Assembly (NCBI GenBank): GCA_026002715.1
Contig: BOCC01000123.1
Location: forward strand, 1-5,876
Reading direction: 5' to 3'
Length of the DNA stretch: 5,876 nt
From: Synergistales bacterium
Lineage (GTDB): Bacteria > Synergistota > Synergistia > Synergistales > Aminobacteriaceae
The notes below the pieces were generated by a model. That model was not told where the DNA came from. It made no database searches and saw nothing but the letters and a program-made list of their open reading frames with translations. The position numbers were made by a program, and so were the translations under genes. Shown here in pieces: positions 1 to 5,833 of the stretch (position 1 is the stretch's first letter; every line of letters begins with the position of its first letter).

Positions 1-197
1 TATTGCGCCGCAGTTTGGATAAAACATACGTCAAGATATCAGAGAACGCTACAAGGGCGCAAAGTGTGTTATGCTCGGTTTGCGCGGGAGTTCTGAAAAT
101 ACAAAGATTGAAATTGACCATAAAAACGGGTGCAAGAACGAGGAGCGAGTTTCTGATGCGCAAACTTTACCCAGAAGATTTTGAGGGCGCTGAATGA
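1..197 (+). pseudogene. Broken 3' part of a probable HNH-type restriction endonuclease
   Basis: No single frame gives a convincing protein. The frame read from base 23 to the TGA at 182-184 contains NIRQDIRERYKGAKC, then IEIDHKNG (bases 107-130), then ERVSDAQTL. This resembles the HNH (beta-beta-alpha-metal) region of several Type II restriction endonucleases, where His and Asn of the DHKN motif belong to the nuclease site. In that frame a TAA sits at 20-22. Adding one A to the A-run at 21-24 would join the upstream residues LRRSLDK to NIRQDIRE. Removing one C from 170-172 would continue the protein as PEDFEGAE, ending at a TGA (195-197) that overlaps the methyltransferase ATG. So at least two one-base lesions separate it from an intact frame, and it would still end about 26 residues after DHKNG, earlier than the relatives I recall. 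The 5' end lies outside the window. Its position directly before a DNA methyltransferase supports the call. The frameshifts could be real decay or homopolymer errors in the sequence. A CATG-specific NlaIII/IceA1-like enzyme is one possible relative, unproven. Confidence 0.55.
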
Positions 198-1255
198 ACT
201 ACATAGGAAGCAAACATTCGCTGCTTGGTTTTTTAGAAACGTCAATAGACGAAATCACCGGCGGAACGGCGAAGACGTTTTGTGACATTTTTGCGGGAAC
301 GGGGTCTGTTGGCGTTCACTTCAAAAAGAAGGGATACCGCGTTATCGCAAATGATTTGCAGTATTACAGCTATGTTCTGAACCGCCATTATATAGGCAAC
401 AGCGAACCCATGACTTTTTCGGGAATAATAGACGCGTTGTTTACGACGCCTCAGCTTGATGATGCGGTCGCGGTATTTGACTACTTGAACAATTTGGATG
501 GCGTTAAGGGTTTTATCTATAATAATTATTGTGTGGGTGAAACGGCCGAAAATCCCGCCATGCGTCAATATTATTCCAATAAAAACGGCTCGCGCGCCGA
601 CGCTATCCGCACTCAAATAGAGCTGTGGAAAGCAGAAGGACGCATAACGTGCGACGAATACTATTTCCTGCTCGCGAGCCTTTTGGAGGCTATAGACAAA
701 GTCGCTAATACCGCGTCTGTTTACGGCGCGTTTCTCAAAAAACTGAAAAAGTCAGCGGAAAAGGATTTAGAATTTATCCCCGTGAATTTTATTCAAAGCG
801 AACAGGAACACACGGTGTTGAACTTAGACGCCAATACAGCCGCACGGCAAATAAAAACCGATATTTTATACCTCGACCCGCCGTACAATCAGCGTCAATA
901 CGCGACTAATTATCATTGCTTAGAGACTATCGCGAGATACGACAACCCGCGGCTCCACGGCAAATCAGGGCTGCGCGATTACGCTCAACAGAAATCGCTT
1001 TACTGCTCGCGTGTAGGCGTGAAAGCGGCGTTTGCCGACCTGATTCAACATGCCAACGCCAAGTATATTTTCTTGAGCTACAACAATGAAGGCTTACTGT
1101 CGCCTGCCGACATCCGAGAAGTTATGCGAACGCGCGGCGAGTATGGAGTTTATACACAGGAGTATAAGCGGTTTCGCGCGGACGACGACGGCGCTAACAG
1201 GAAATATGCCGGAGATATAACGTATGAGTATTTGCATTATGTGGTTTGCGGGTAA
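194..1255 (+). CDS. Adenine-specific DNA methyltransferase, alpha class (D12/MTase_N6A type)
   Basis: This 353-residue enzyme should transfer a methyl group from S-adenosylmethionine to N6 of adenine in a specific DNA sequence. The motif order is that of alpha-class enzymes: motif X NYIGSK (residues 2-7), the SAM-binding motif I DIFAGTGSVG (31-40), an acidic ND pair (53-54) as expected for motif II, the variable recognition region, and the catalytic motif IV DPPY (228-231). The stretch KVANTASVYGAFLKK (169-183) and the segment after DPPY (NQRQYATNYHCLE, 232-244) look like family-conserved parts. The ATG at 194 has a GAGGG ribosome site six bases upstream, and the motif X sequence at the N-terminus confirms the start. 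It overlaps the stop of one reading of the broken endonuclease in an ATGA arrangement, typical of restriction-modification pairs. The gene seems intact, so it probably acts as a solitary methylase, protecting against cognate nucleases or marking the genome. The recognition sequence cannot be read from the protein. Confidence 0.92.
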   Translation: MNYIGSKHSLLGFLETSIDEITGGTAKTFCDIFAGTGSVGVHFKKKGYRVIANDLQYYSYVLNRHYIGNSEPMTFSGIIDALFTTPQLDDAVAVFDYLNNLDGVKGFIYNNYCVGETAENPAMRQYYSNKNGSRADAIRTQIELWKAEGRITCDEYYFLLASLLEAIDKVANTASVYGAFLKKLKKSAEKDLEFIPVNFIQSEQEHTVLNLDANTAARQIKTDILYLDPPYNQRQYATNYHCLETIARYDNPRLHGKSGLRDYAQQKSLYCSRVGVKAAFADLIQHANAKYIFLSYNNEGLLSPADIREVMRTRGEYGVYTQEYKRFRADDDGANRKYAGDITYEYLHYVVCG

Positions 1256-1282
1256 CATTGGGGGAACACGGCTTTTGGAATA
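1256..1282. other. 27-base convergent junction without a clear terminator
   Basis: This is the gap between the stop codons of the rightward methyltransferase and the leftward histidine kinase. It contains no GC-rich hairpin followed by a T-run on either strand. A weak ACGCG/CGCGT pair lies just beyond it, inside the kinase end. Transcripts from both sides may therefore run into each other. Confidence 0.5.
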
Positions 1283-2629
1283 TTACGCGCTTTTCTCAAA
1301 CGCGTTATTCAATACGCATCTGATGCAAGTGCCGCCAGCGGACGTGGACTTTACCTGAAACGTGCCGCCCATCAAAGCCATACGCTCCGTCATATTGGCC
1401 AAGCCTCTGTGCCCGTCAAGGCGCAGAATCTCGTGGTCCACACCGGGGTCGAAACCCTTTCCGTTGTCCGTTATCTCGAAGACCGCGCGGGAATCACCCT
1501 CAACGAAGAGCCGCCCCTGAACCTTTGTCGCGTCTCCGTGGCGGACGGCGTTGGACACCGCCTCCTGAAAAATCCTGAGCAATGATAAATTCCGCTCCGC
1601 GCCAAGGTCTAAGGGAGGAGTTTGTTGAACCACTTCCGTGGTGATATCTATATCATAGTTCTGTGAAAGCCGCTCGGCAAGCTCAGTCAAGGCGTCAGCC
1701 ACGCCAAGCTCCATCCAAGGCGGGGCCAACTCGTCGCAGAGTCCGCGAAGCTCGCGCACTACGGCCATAGCTAATCTCTCCGTTTTTTTGATTCTCTCTC
1801 TCACGTCCGAGCCGTCTTCTACGGCTATGCGAATATGCTGTAAAAGCGCCGTCACGTCTTGAAGCGGGCCGTCGTGAATCTCGCGGGCTACGTCGATGCG
1901 TTCTTTTTCCTGATCTTTTACGGTGTTTTGGACATAGTAGTTATGAAGTTTGTTGCGCTCTATGGCTGCCGCCGCGAAGAGCGTCAGGGCTTTGTGTATC
2001 CTCTCTATCTCTATCACGGACGCGCCGTCTATCTCGTTTGGCACGTCCTTGCCCATGCGGAGGCGGTCTATTTCGTTGGCCAGTTCGCTGAGGGGCGAGA
2101 ACAGGCGGCGCCACATTCGGTTTATAGCCCAAGCCGTGCCGATCAATATAACAAAGAATATAAGCCCAAGCCAAATTTCGTCTCGCATGACGCCCCCGAG
2201 AAGCTCTCTCCACGCGACCGCCGCGACTACATAACCATAAGTCACGGGAGACACGGCTACGGTGTATCTGTCCCCGCTGTGGTCGAAAACCTGAACGGCG
2301 GAGCCAATGGGCAGATTATGACGCCATATGCCGGATATATCATGTACACCCGGCGATGACAGAAGAACAGAACCATCCTTGTTGACATAGGCAACCCAAC
2401 CAGGAATGGAAAGCCCCCAAGAAAAAACAGGATAATGCGACATAGGCGCCAAAAAAGCCTCCAAGTCGCTGTTGTCATAGCGCTCAAAGTCGGCATTCAG
2501 CCGAAAAGACATGTTATCAGCCAAGGTTTGGACATACGAACGGACAGTCGCCTCCATCGCCCTCTCTTGCCCTATCATAGCGAACACGGCCACGACAAGA
2601 GCCAGCGACAGGGGCAAAATCAGGCACAA
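1283..2629 (-). CDS. Membrane sensor histidine kinase, HisKA_3 (NarX/DegS/LiaS-like) class
   Basis: This is the signal-input partner of the response regulator just upstream. Residues are numbered from the TTG codon at 2629 (448 residues). A membrane segment lies at about 1-20. An extracytoplasmic sensor region follows at about 21-150; its WVAYVNKDGSVLLSSP stretch gives it a Cache-like look (inference). A second membrane segment is at about 152-170, then a HAMP-like linker (about 175-205), a short helical region and the HisKA_3 dimerisation segment EKERIDVAREIHDGPLQD (241-258) with His252 as probable phospho-acceptor. The ATPase domain shows an N box FQEAVSNAVRH (354-364), G1 box DNGKGFD (388-394) and G2 HRGLANM (407-413). 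The 5' end is uncertain: TTG 2629 has no ribosome site and leaves no charge before the first membrane segment. The frame stays open upstream to an ATT at 2680 that overlaps the regulator stop (ATTAA) and would add 17 residues including K2, R4 and K10. The ligand is unknown. Confidence 0.9.
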   Translation of the reverse strand: MCLILPLSLALVVAVFAMIGQERAMEATVRSYVQTLADNMSFRLNADFERYDNSDLEAFLAPMSHYPVFSWGLSIPGWVAYVNKDGSVLLSSPGVHDISGIWRHNLPIGSAVQVFDHSGDRYTVAVSPVTYGYVVAAVAWRELLGGVMRDEIWLGLIFFVILIGTAWAINRMWRRLFSPLSELANEIDRLRMGKDVPNEIDGASVIEIERIHKALTLFAAAAIERNKLHNYYVQNTVKDQEKERIDVAREIHDGPLQDVTALLQHIRIAVEDGSDVRERIKKTERLAMAVVRELRGLCDELAPPWMELGVADALTELAERLSQNYDIDITTEVVQQTPPLDLGAERNLSLLRIFQEAVSNAVRHGDATKVQGRLFVEGDSRAVFEITDNGKGFDPGVDHEILRLDGHRGLANMTERMALMGGTFQVKSTSAGGTCIRCVLNNAFEKSA

Positions 2630-2675
2630 GAGAAGCGTACAAAGATTGTTTTTGAGGATTACAAACCCGCGCGGT

Positions 2676-3314
2676 TTAATCTTCCAACAACTCCTCCAGA
2701 GACAACACTCCGTACTTCAGCGACAAAAGCAAAGCCTCCGTCTTGTTTCTGGAGCCGAGTTTGTCATATATAGACGCCAAATGCGTCTGCACGGTGCGTT
2801 CGCTTATGAAAAGTTTGGCGGCCACTTCTTTGCTGGAAAGCCCTTTTGCGGCTAAAAGCAACACCTCGTGCTCTCGCGTGGACAGTTGTTCGGGCACAAA
2901 CTCCCGCTCTCCCATCACGGACGCGGCCTCCGGGTCGAGGTAAAACCCGCCCTTGTTCACGGTCGTTATCGCGGAGGTAAGTTCCTTCGGCGTCACGGTC
3001 TTCAGGATAAAACCCCTGGCCCCCGCTCGCAGGGAAGCCATAACATAACGCTGAGCATCGTAAGATGTCAGCATAACGGCGGCCGTCGGAATCTTTGCCT
3101 CTTTTATTTTTTGGGCTATCGCTATGCCGTCGAACCCAGGCATACGAATATCCAACAAGGCCACATCCGGTTTCATCTCCTGTATCATCTGCCAAGCGCC
3201 GAGTCCGTCTTCGGCTTCGCCGATAAGCTCTAAGGTACTTTCGCGTTTCAAAAACTCCGCTATTCCGGCTCTCGTCAGCGGATGATCGTCGGCCAAAATT
3301 ACTCTGATAGGCAT
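2676..3314 (-). CDS. NarL/FixJ-family response regulator
   Basis: This is a 212-residue DNA-binding regulator, probably phosphorylated by the kinase encoded next. The receiver domain covers about residues 1-120, with the acidic pair D9-D10, phospho-acceptor D55 in LLDIRMPG, the switch threonine T83 in MLTSYD and the conserved lysine K105 in GFILK. A LuxR-type helix-turn-helix follows at about 142-205 (LSTREHEVLLLAAKGLSSKE, then SERTVQTHLASIYDKLGSRN). The ATG at 3314 is preferred because the protein then begins MPIRVILADDHP, as receivers normally do, and a GGGAGGGAG purine tract at 3331-3323 lies upstream. A longer frame back to 3365 would overlap the HD gene and add unrelated residues. It starts 31 bases after the HD gene stop, and its own stop overlaps the possible ATT start of the kinase, so the three genes are very likely co-transcribed. 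Its DNA targets are unknown; the divergent promoter region next to the operon is an obvious candidate. Confidence 0.93.
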   Translation of the reverse strand: MPIRVILADDHPLTRAGIAEFLKRESTLELIGEAEDGLGAWQMIQEMKPDVALLDIRMPGFDGIAIAQKIKEAKIPTAAVMLTSYDAQRYVMASLRAGARGFILKTVTPKELTSAITTVNKGGFYLDPEAASVMGEREFVPEQLSTREHEVLLLAAKGLSSKEVAAKLFISERTVQTHLASIYDKLGSRNKTEALLLSLKYGVLSLEELLED

Positions 3315-3345
3315 AAGGAACTCTCCCTCCCTATAGTACAGTTTG

Positions 3346-3921
3346 TCAGTTTGATCCAAGCCCAATGGCGCTCTCTATAGGGCGCAAGGCCAATATAGTC
3401 TCCTGAATAACCTCGTCTAAAGGTATTCCCATAATATCCGCGCCCTTTTGAATAACCTCTCTGCTTACGCCCTTTGCGAAGGCCTTGTCCTTCCATTTTT
3501 TCTTTACGGATTTGGACTCGAGATCGGACAGCGACTTCGAGGGGCGTACAAGCCCCGCCGTAATGATAAGCCCGGTAAGCTCGTCAATAGTGAAAAGCGT
3601 TTTCTCCATGTCGTCGCGCGGTTCTACGTCCGTACATAGGCTCCAACCATGCGACTGAACGGCGTGGATTATAACCTCGTCCACACCCTCCTCACGCAGA
3701 AGCTCGGGCGCAAGGTTACAGTGACGGGCCGGGTCGCTCATGGTTTTTTCCCAGTCGACGTCGTGCAAAATCCCGACTACGCCCCAAAGCTCCTCATCGC
3801 CCCCGAAGCGGCGAGCAAAATGCCGCATCGTACCCTCCACGGCGCGGGCGTGTTTTATGTGACCTTCGTCCGAGTTGTGTTTTCGCAGTATAGCAAAAGC
3901 CTCGTCTTTTGTGGGTATCAC
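3346..3921 (-). CDS. HD-domain metal-dependent hydrolase (COG2316-like)
   Basis: This is a soluble 191-residue protein of the HD phosphohydrolase superfamily. The metal-binding set is visible: H24 in GHIKHARAVEG, the HD pair H53-D54 in GILHDVDWEKT, H86 and H91 in IIHAVQSHGW, and D113 in TIDELTGLI. The C-terminal half, with TGLIITAGLVRPSKSLSDLE (116-135), KKKWKDKAFAKGVSRE (140-155) and the short helical tail, matches my memory of the small COG2316 'predicted hydrolase' family, whose substrate has not been established as far as I know. A nucleotide or phosphoester substrate is likely from the superfamily. The start is a GTG at 3921 with a strong GGAGG (3934-3930) eight bases upstream. It is the first gene of the operon with the response regulator and sensor kinase, about 95 bases downstream of a good leftward promoter. 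It is not an HD-GYP c-di-GMP enzyme: the GYP motif is absent and the protein is too short. Confidence 0.85.
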   Translation of the reverse strand: MIPTKDEAFAILRKHNSDEGHIKHARAVEGTMRHFARRFGGDEELWGVVGILHDVDWEKTMSDPARHCNLAPELLREEGVDEVIIHAVQSHGWSLCTDVEPRDDMEKTLFTIDELTGLIITAGLVRPSKSLSDLESKSVKKKWKDKAFAKGVSREVIQKGADIMGIPLDEVIQETILALRPIESAIGLGSN

Positions 3922-3929
3922 TAAGGTTA

Positions 3930-3934
3930 CCTCC
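3930..3934 (-). promoter_or_regulatory. Ribosome binding site deciding the GTG start of the HD gene
   Basis: On the minus strand GGAGG (within CGGGAGGT) stands eight bases before the GTG at 3921. No ATG lies in frame at a similar distance, so this site fixes the GTG as the start. Confidence 0.75.
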
Positions 3935-3990
3935 CGAATGTTCTTTTATGAATTCTCGCCCTGACATACCTCTTGGAGAGCGACGACTCT

Positions 3991-4011
3991 TTCAAGTTTG
4001 AATATTTCAAA
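3991..4011. repeat. Overlapping TTCAA/TTGAA inverted repeats, possible operator
   Basis: Two perfect dyads share their central arm: TTCAA-GT-TTGAA at 3991-4002 and TTTGAA-TAT-TTCAAA at 3997-4011. They fall a few bases downstream of the predicted transcription start of the leftward operon, where a bound protein would block initiation or escape. The response regulator is one candidate ligand, by proximity only. The stretch is AT-rich, so chance is not excluded. Confidence 0.4.
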
Positions 4012-4023
4012 ATCTATATTTAA

Positions 4024-4032
4024 ATTATAGCA
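4024..4032 (-). promoter_or_regulatory. Extended -10 promoter for the HD/regulator/kinase operon
   Basis: Read leftward, the sequence is TGCTATAAT: a perfect TATAAT (4029-4024) preceded by the TGn extension. No good -35 hexamer is present at the right distance, which fits an extended -10 promoter, and an A-tract (complement of the T-run 4041-4047) lies upstream. Transcription would start near 4017, giving a leader of about 95 bases before the GTG at 3921. Confidence 0.65.
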
Positions 4033-4042
4033 TAACGGAATT

Positions 4043-4076
4043 TTTTTAGCGCGCCAGCTCGATCAGCGCCTAAAAA
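4043..4076. repeat. Imperfect inverted repeat between the divergent promoters
   Basis: TTTTTAGCGC at 4043-4052 pairs with the complementary arm at 4066-4076, ten base pairs with one bulged C at 4069 and a 13-base loop. Each strand shows a GC-containing stem flanked by A and T runs, which resembles a bidirectional terminator or a regulator site. It sits between the -10 of the leftward promoter and the -35 of the rightward one. Confidence 0.35.
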
Positions 4077-4089
4077 TTAAGCAAACAAG

Positions 4090-4119
4090 TTAACACAAAA
4101 ATGAAAAATCTAGTATCAT
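4090..4119 (+). promoter_or_regulatory. Sigma70-type promoter for the solute-binding protein gene
   Basis: TTAACA (4090-4095, one mismatch to TTGACA) and TATCAT (4114-4119, one mismatch to TATAAT) are separated by 18 bases. Transcription would start near 4126, leaving a leader of about 44 bases before the ATG at 4170. The leader contains a GGAAGG ribosome site at 4154-4159. Confidence 0.55.
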
Positions 4120-4169
4120 AAATCAATGACGACCAAATTTTAGCAAGATGAAAGGAAGGTTGTGAAGCT

Positions 4170-5699
4170 ATGAAGTGGAAAAAATTGGAATTATTGGTTT
4201 TTGCAATGCTGTTTCTGATCGGGGCAGGGGTGCTGTATCCCGTTCCGGCTCTGTCCGCCGAGAAGATACTGAGGATTGCGCAGCAGGCCGACTGCAACGG
4301 ATTCGATCCGCAAAAAATCACGGACGTCTACACGGGTACGTTGCTTCGGCAAGTGTATAACGGCTTAGTTCAGCCGGACGAGAACATGGTTTTTCAGCCT
4401 GATCTCGCGGAGTCATGGGAAAATCCGGATGACATGACCTGGGTTTTCAAGCTGCGCCAAGGCGTCCTCTTCCATAATGGGGAGGAATTTACGGCTGAGG
4501 ACGTGAAATACACATTCGACCGCATTTTCGACCCCAAGACGGCCTCGCCCGGCGTGACGCACGTGCGTGAGGTTGACAAAGTCGAAGTCGTGGACAAGTA
4601 TACGGTGAAAATAACGACTAAAACACCCTACGCTCCGTTACTCTCCAGTTTAGGGCGTTACGAATTCGGTATGCTCAACAAAAAAGCGGTCGACGCCGCT
4701 GGAGACGATTACAACAAGAACCCTGTGGGGACGGGGCCCTTTATCATGGAAAGCTGGCGTCCCGGCGACAGCGTGGTTCTCAAAAAATTCGACAAGTACT
4801 TCAAGGGCGAGCCCAAAGTTGACAAACTCGTCTTTCGCGGCATCCCGGAAGACGCGACGCGCGTTATTGAATTGGAGTCCGGCGGAGTCGACATTTGCAT
4901 GGATTTCCCCCCGCAGGATTTCGAGCGCGTCAAGAGCGACGGCAAGTTCGTGATGTACGAGAAGCCCGGAATATCCACCAACTACTATGGCTTTAACGTT
5001 TCAATCAAGCCCTTCAGCGACAAACGCGTTCGGAAGGCGCTCAACCACGCCGTGGATATCGACGCGCTGACCGATTCCCTATATTTTGGAATGGCGGTCA
5101 AGACCAGAGGCCCGCTGTCCGAGCAAGTCTGGGGTTTTGATACGACGTTGCCGGCGGATCCCTATCCCTACGACGTCGAAAAGGCTAAGGCGCTGTTGGC
5201 GGAGGCCGGGTATCCCAATGGATTCAAGACGAAGCTCTACGCCAGCACGCAGAGCCTTACCCGCTCCATAGCGGAATTTTTTCAGGGTTTTTATGCTGAA
5301 GTGGGCATCGAATGCGAGGTCGTCACCTTAGAGTGGGGAGCCTATCTCGCCGAGACTCGCAAGGGCGTGGACGGGATGTTTACGATGGGCTGGAGCGGAA
5401 CGGGAGACGCGGACGGCGCCTTGACTTACCTGTACGATTCGCAGAACATCGGCTCCTCGAACAGGGTCTTCTGGAACGACCCCGAATTCGACAAAATGAT
5501 GTACGACGGGCGCACAACGCTGAGCCCCGAGAAACGGCAGGCCATTTACAAAAAAGCCCAGGCCTATTTCAACGAAGAGCTTCCCATCGTCTTGATGTTC
5601 TCAAGAAAATTGCTCTGCGTGACCACTCCGAAGGTCAAGGGCTTCGCCATCTATCCCAACCAGGTTTACCAACTGTTTAACGTTTCGTTAGAAGATTAG
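4170..5699 (+). CDS. ABC transporter family 5 extracellular solute-binding protein (peptide type)
   Basis: This 509-residue protein should bind a peptide or related solute outside the inner membrane and deliver it to an ABC permease. Residues 1-30 form a signal peptide: MKWKK, a hydrophobic core (about 6-22) and probable cleavage at ALSA/EK. No lipobox cysteine is present, so it would be free in a periplasm. The SBP_bac_5 signature runs from PDLAESWE (77-84) through TWVFKLRQGVLFHNG (90-104) to FTAEDVKYTFDR (107-118). NPVGTGPFIMESW (184-196), KALNHAVDIDAL (289-300) and YDVEKAKALLAEAGYPNGF (334-352) are also family-typical. The GWSGTGDADG loop (407-416) corresponds to where DppA and OppA place an acidic residue against the ligand's amino group. 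That makes a peptide-like ligand reasonable, but glutathione, nickel or other family ligands remain possible. The ATG at 4170 is supported by the signal peptide and GGAAGG (4154-4159). The gene is divergent from a two-component operon and no transporter subunits follow in the window. Confidence 0.93.
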   Translation: MKWKKLELLVFAMLFLIGAGVLYPVPALSAEKILRIAQQADCNGFDPQKITDVYTGTLLRQVYNGLVQPDENMVFQPDLAESWENPDDMTWVFKLRQGVLFHNGEEFTAEDVKYTFDRIFDPKTASPGVTHVREVDKVEVVDKYTVKITTKTPYAPLLSSLGRYEFGMLNKKAVDAAGDDYNKNPVGTGPFIMESWRPGDSVVLKKFDKYFKGEPKVDKLVFRGIPEDATRVIELESGGVDICMDFPPQDFERVKSDGKFVMYEKPGISTNYYGFNVSIKPFSDKRVRKALNHAVDIDALTDSLYFGMAVKTRGPLSEQVWGFDTTLPADPYPYDVEKAKALLAEAGYPNGFKTKLYASTQSLTRSIAEFFQGFYAEVGIECEVVTLEWGAYLAETRKGVDGMFTMGWSGTGDADGALTYLYDSQNIGSSNRVFWNDPEFDKMMYDGRTTLSPEKRQAIYKKAQAYFNEELPIVLMFSRKLLCVTTPKVKGFAIYPNQVYQLFNVSLED

Positions 5700-5706
5700 C
5701 GAAACG
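5681..5706 (+). repeat. Hairpin spanning the stop codon of the binding-protein gene
   Basis: CGTTTCG (5681-5687) is perfectly complementary to CGAAACG (5700-5706). In RNA the pairing continues inward through U-G, U-A, A-U and G-U to an AAGA loop (5692-5695), an 11-pair stem that includes the TAG at 5697-5699. It might protect the mRNA 3' end or affect termination. Confidence 0.45.
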
Positions 5707-5721
5707 CTGAATAAACGTTTA

Positions 5722-5749
5722 GGGGGACGGACGCGTCCCCCGGCTTTTA
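5722..5749 (+). terminator. Probable intrinsic terminator after the binding-protein gene
   Basis: GGGGGACG (5722-5729) and CGTCCCCC (5734-5741) form a perfect eight-pair, GC-rich stem with a GACG loop, followed by GGCTTTT and then A-rich sequence. The stem is strong but the T-run is only four bases, so termination may be partial. It argues that the binding-protein gene is transcribed alone or that downstream genes are expressed at a lower level. Confidence 0.6.
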
Positions 5750-5763
5750 AGGGTAACAACATA

Positions 5764-5785
5764 GTATTAAATTAAATATTAATAC
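5764..5785. repeat. AT-rich palindrome upstream of the last gene, possible operator
   Basis: GTATTAA (5764-5770) and TTAATAC (5779-5785) are perfect inverted copies with an eight-base spacer. A TACAAT that could serve as a -10 element follows at 5789-5794. If that promoter is real, the palindrome lies just upstream of the -10, where regulators commonly bind. Confidence 0.35.
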
Positions 5786-5833
5786 ATATACAATATCACT
5801 TAATAACTACCATTTTTATGTTAAAGTATCACC

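Noticed and set aside
3..197. Continuous 64-codon frame beginning at a TTG and overlapping the methylase start
   Set aside because: Its middle part matches nothing recognisable, while the frame shifted by one base carries the DHKNG motif through the same bases. I treat the frame's two ends as pieces of the broken endonuclease, not as a separate gene.
169..282. Third-frame continuation TQKILRALNELHRKQTF as a possible true end of the endonuclease
   Set aside because: The NELHRKQ piece is mostly the methylase's own start codons read out of frame, and beyond it nothing resembles a nuclease tail.
1859..2359. Plus-strand open frame of 166 codons inside the kinase gene
   Set aside because: It lies wholly antisense to a well-conserved kinase coding region and shows no recognisable domain or ribosome site.
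2764..3195. Minus-strand frame of 143 codons inside the response regulator
   Set aside because: It overlaps the receiver and helix-turn-helix coding sequence in another frame; the regulator's motifs show which frame is real.
3315..3365. Longer response regulator starting at 3365
   Set aside because: It would overlap the HD gene and add 17 residues ahead of the standard receiver N-terminus. The ATG at 3314 has its own purine-rich ribosome site.
4070..4321. Leftward 83-codon frame across the rightward promoter and signal peptide
   Set aside because: It is antisense to the binding-protein start, lacks a ribosome site and has no family resemblance.
5312..5680. Arginine-rich 122-codon plus-strand frame inside the binding-protein gene
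   Set aside because: It is an out-of-frame reading of GC-rich coding sequence; the family 5 motifs continue unbroken in the main frame.
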